Part shown: positions 62,917 to 64,000 of the stretch, in pieces
Numbering within the stretch: position 1 is the first letter of the stretch
Layout: the number at the start of each line of letters is the position of its first letter
NCBI RefSeq assembly: GCF_001404515.1
Contig: NZ_CXWE01000002.1
Span: forward strand, 372,001 to 436,000
From: Roseibium album
GTDB taxonomy: Bacteria > Pseudomonadota > Alphaproteobacteria > Rhizobiales > Stappiaceae
Direction of reading: 5' to 3'
Length of the DNA stretch: 64,000 nucleotides
Program-made: the position numbers and the translations under genes
Notes under the pieces: model-generated
What the model saw: the letters and a program-made list of their open reading frames with translations, nothing else
The model's database searches: none
What the model was told of the DNA's origin: nothing

Positions 62917-64000
62917 TTGTCCCAGCGCCTCCTGATCAACGCCAGCCTGGCAACACTTGCTAACAACGGCACACCTTATGGCTTGATCGAAGAAGGTATC
63001 CTGGCGCTGGACGGCGGCAAGATCGCATGGATCGGCAAGGTGGCAGATCTTCCTGCTGCCTATCAGAACTGGGAACGGCAGGATCTCGCCGGACGCCTGG
63101 TAACACCCGGCCTGATCGATTGTCACACGCATGTCGTTTTCGGCGGCAATCGCGCACGAGAATTCGAAATGCGGCTCGAAGGCGCCACCTACGAGGAAGT
63201 CGCGAGAGCCGGTGGCGGCATTGTCTCGACAGTCAAGGCGACACGTTCAGCCAGCGAAGAAGACTTGCTGGACCAGGCCCTGATCCGGGTCGATGCCCTG
63301 ATCGCCGAGGGTGTCACCGCGCTTGAAATCAAGTCGGGTTATGGCCTCGACCTGGACACTGAATTGCGCATGTTGCGCGTTGCAAGAAAGATCGGCAGCG
63401 TCAGGCCCGTTCACGTCCGGACGAGTTTTCTCGGTGCACATGCCGTTCCAGCGGAATTCAAAAATCGTCCGGATGCCTATATCGATGAAGTCTGCCTGCC
63501 GGCACTTGAAGCTGCCAACGCAGAGGGACTGGTCGATGCGGTCGACGGATTTTGCGAGGGAATTGCCTTTTCGCCCAAACAGATTGACCGGGTCTTCGAC
63601 AAGGCGCGAAGGCTGGGTCTCCCGGTCAAGCTGCACGCCGAACAACTTTCAAACCTGGGCGGGGCCGCGCTCGCCGCTTCGTACGGTGCACTCTCGGCTG
63701 ATCACCTGGAGTACCTGGACGAGGCCGGAGCAATGGCGCTCGCCGAAAGCGGCAGCGTTGCCGTGCTTCTGCCTGGAGCTTTCTACACGCTGCGCGAAAC
63801 CCGGCAACCTCCCCTGGACCTCCTGCGGCAGGAAAAGGTGCCAATTGCGCTCGCGACCGATTGCAATCCCGGGTCTTCGCCGCTTGCCTCAATTCTCCTC
63901 ACCCTGAACATGGGCTGCACGTTGTTCCGCATGACACCGGAAGAAGCCCTGGCAGGCGTGACACGCGAGGCAGCTAGGGCCCTCGGCCTTGACGACCAGG
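62917..64000 (+). CDS. hutI: Imidazolonepropionase, 3' end outside the window
   Basis: The frame from TTG 62917 is open to the window end (361 codons), so the C-terminus is missing. TTG is chosen because GGAG at 62906-62909 lies seven bases upstream, and no in-frame ATG is near the conserved start [11 protein letters not shown]. Metal ligands are in [14 protein letters not shown]; further motifs are [34 protein letters not shown], and the aspartate in LATDCNPGS. The enzyme hydrolyses imidazolone-5-propionate to N-formimidoyl-glutamate, the step before HutF. More hut genes are expected downstream. Confidence 0.93.
   Translation, partial: MSQRLLINASLATLANNGTPYGLIEEGILALDGGKIAWIGKVADLPAAYQNWERQDLAGRLVTPGLIDCHTHVVFGGNRAREFEMRLEGATYEEVARAGGGIVSTVKATRSASEEDLLDQALIRVDALIAEGVTALEIKSGYGLDLDTELRMLRVARKIGSVRPVHVRTSFLGAHAVPAEFKNRPDAYIDEVCLPALEAANAEGLVDAVDGFCEGIAFSPKQIDRVFDKARRLGLPVKLHAEQLSNLGGAALAASYGALSADHLEYLDEAGAMALAESGSVAVLLPGAFYTLRETRQPPLDLLRQEKVPIALATDCNPGSSPLASILLTLNMGCTLFRMTPEEALAGVTREAARALGLDDQ

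Overview
The window looks like chromosome of a metabolically versatile marine-type alphaproteobacterium (Rhodobacterales or Stappiaceae-like; genus not determinable from sequence alone). The GC content is moderately high and the genes form tight operons of ABC importers plus catabolic enzymes. The smo/mtlK polyol operon, the bacterial inositol pathway and HutF-type histidine degradation all have well-known counterparts in this class. I saw no tRNA, rRNA, CRISPR array or transposase gene.

Layout. 1-8.2 kb: the end of a MocR-type regulator, a spermidine/putrescine-type ABC importer, a GMC oxidoreductase and a DAO-type flavoprotein. 8.5-16.2 kb: an unusual cluster of a cyclase-like/AAA/TPR giant protein, a YcaO enzyme, TfuA, a thermolysin-like metallopeptidase and two small proteins of unknown family. 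16.2-19.8 kb: a lysine catabolic pair (lysine 6-dehydrogenase-like and ALDH7-like) with a divergent LysR regulator. 19.9-25.9 kb: an aryl-CoA (2-aminobenzoate-like) degradation operon. It lacks the expected hydroxylase/reductase gene and begins with a 29-codon ORF behind a strong ribosome binding site. 25.9-38.0 kb: an inositol catabolism and uptake regulon with a LacI-type repressor and two near-identical palindromic operators. 38.2-44.9 kb: a 7TM-type histidine kinase with a divergent LuxR-type response regulator, and four exported or membrane proteins (SH3b, proline-rich, VWA, small basic). 45.3-51.5 kb: a five-gene operon of mostly unrecognised proteins around an AAA+ ATPase. 52.0-59.5 kb: the sorbitol/mannitol operon smoEFGK-smoS-mtlK with its LacI regulator. 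59.8-64 kb: a TlpA-like thioredoxin, a 263-base nested inverted repeat, and hutC-hutF divergent from a truncated hutI.

Two regions deserve the most attention. The first is the YcaO-TfuA cluster, which has the hallmarks of a peptide or protein thioamidation system. Its candidate substrates are unusual, and its signalling ATPase has a cyclase domain that has lost two catalytic residues. The second is the AAA+ operon at 45.3-51.5 kb. It combines a long coiled-coil protein, an AAA+ ATPase, an acidic-tailed protein and a DUF1523-like membrane protein, and looks like an uncharacterised envelope-associated machine. Repeated regulatory devices are also visible: paired LacI operators in two sugar regulons, and intercistronic hairpins directly after the binding-protein gene in all three ABC operons.
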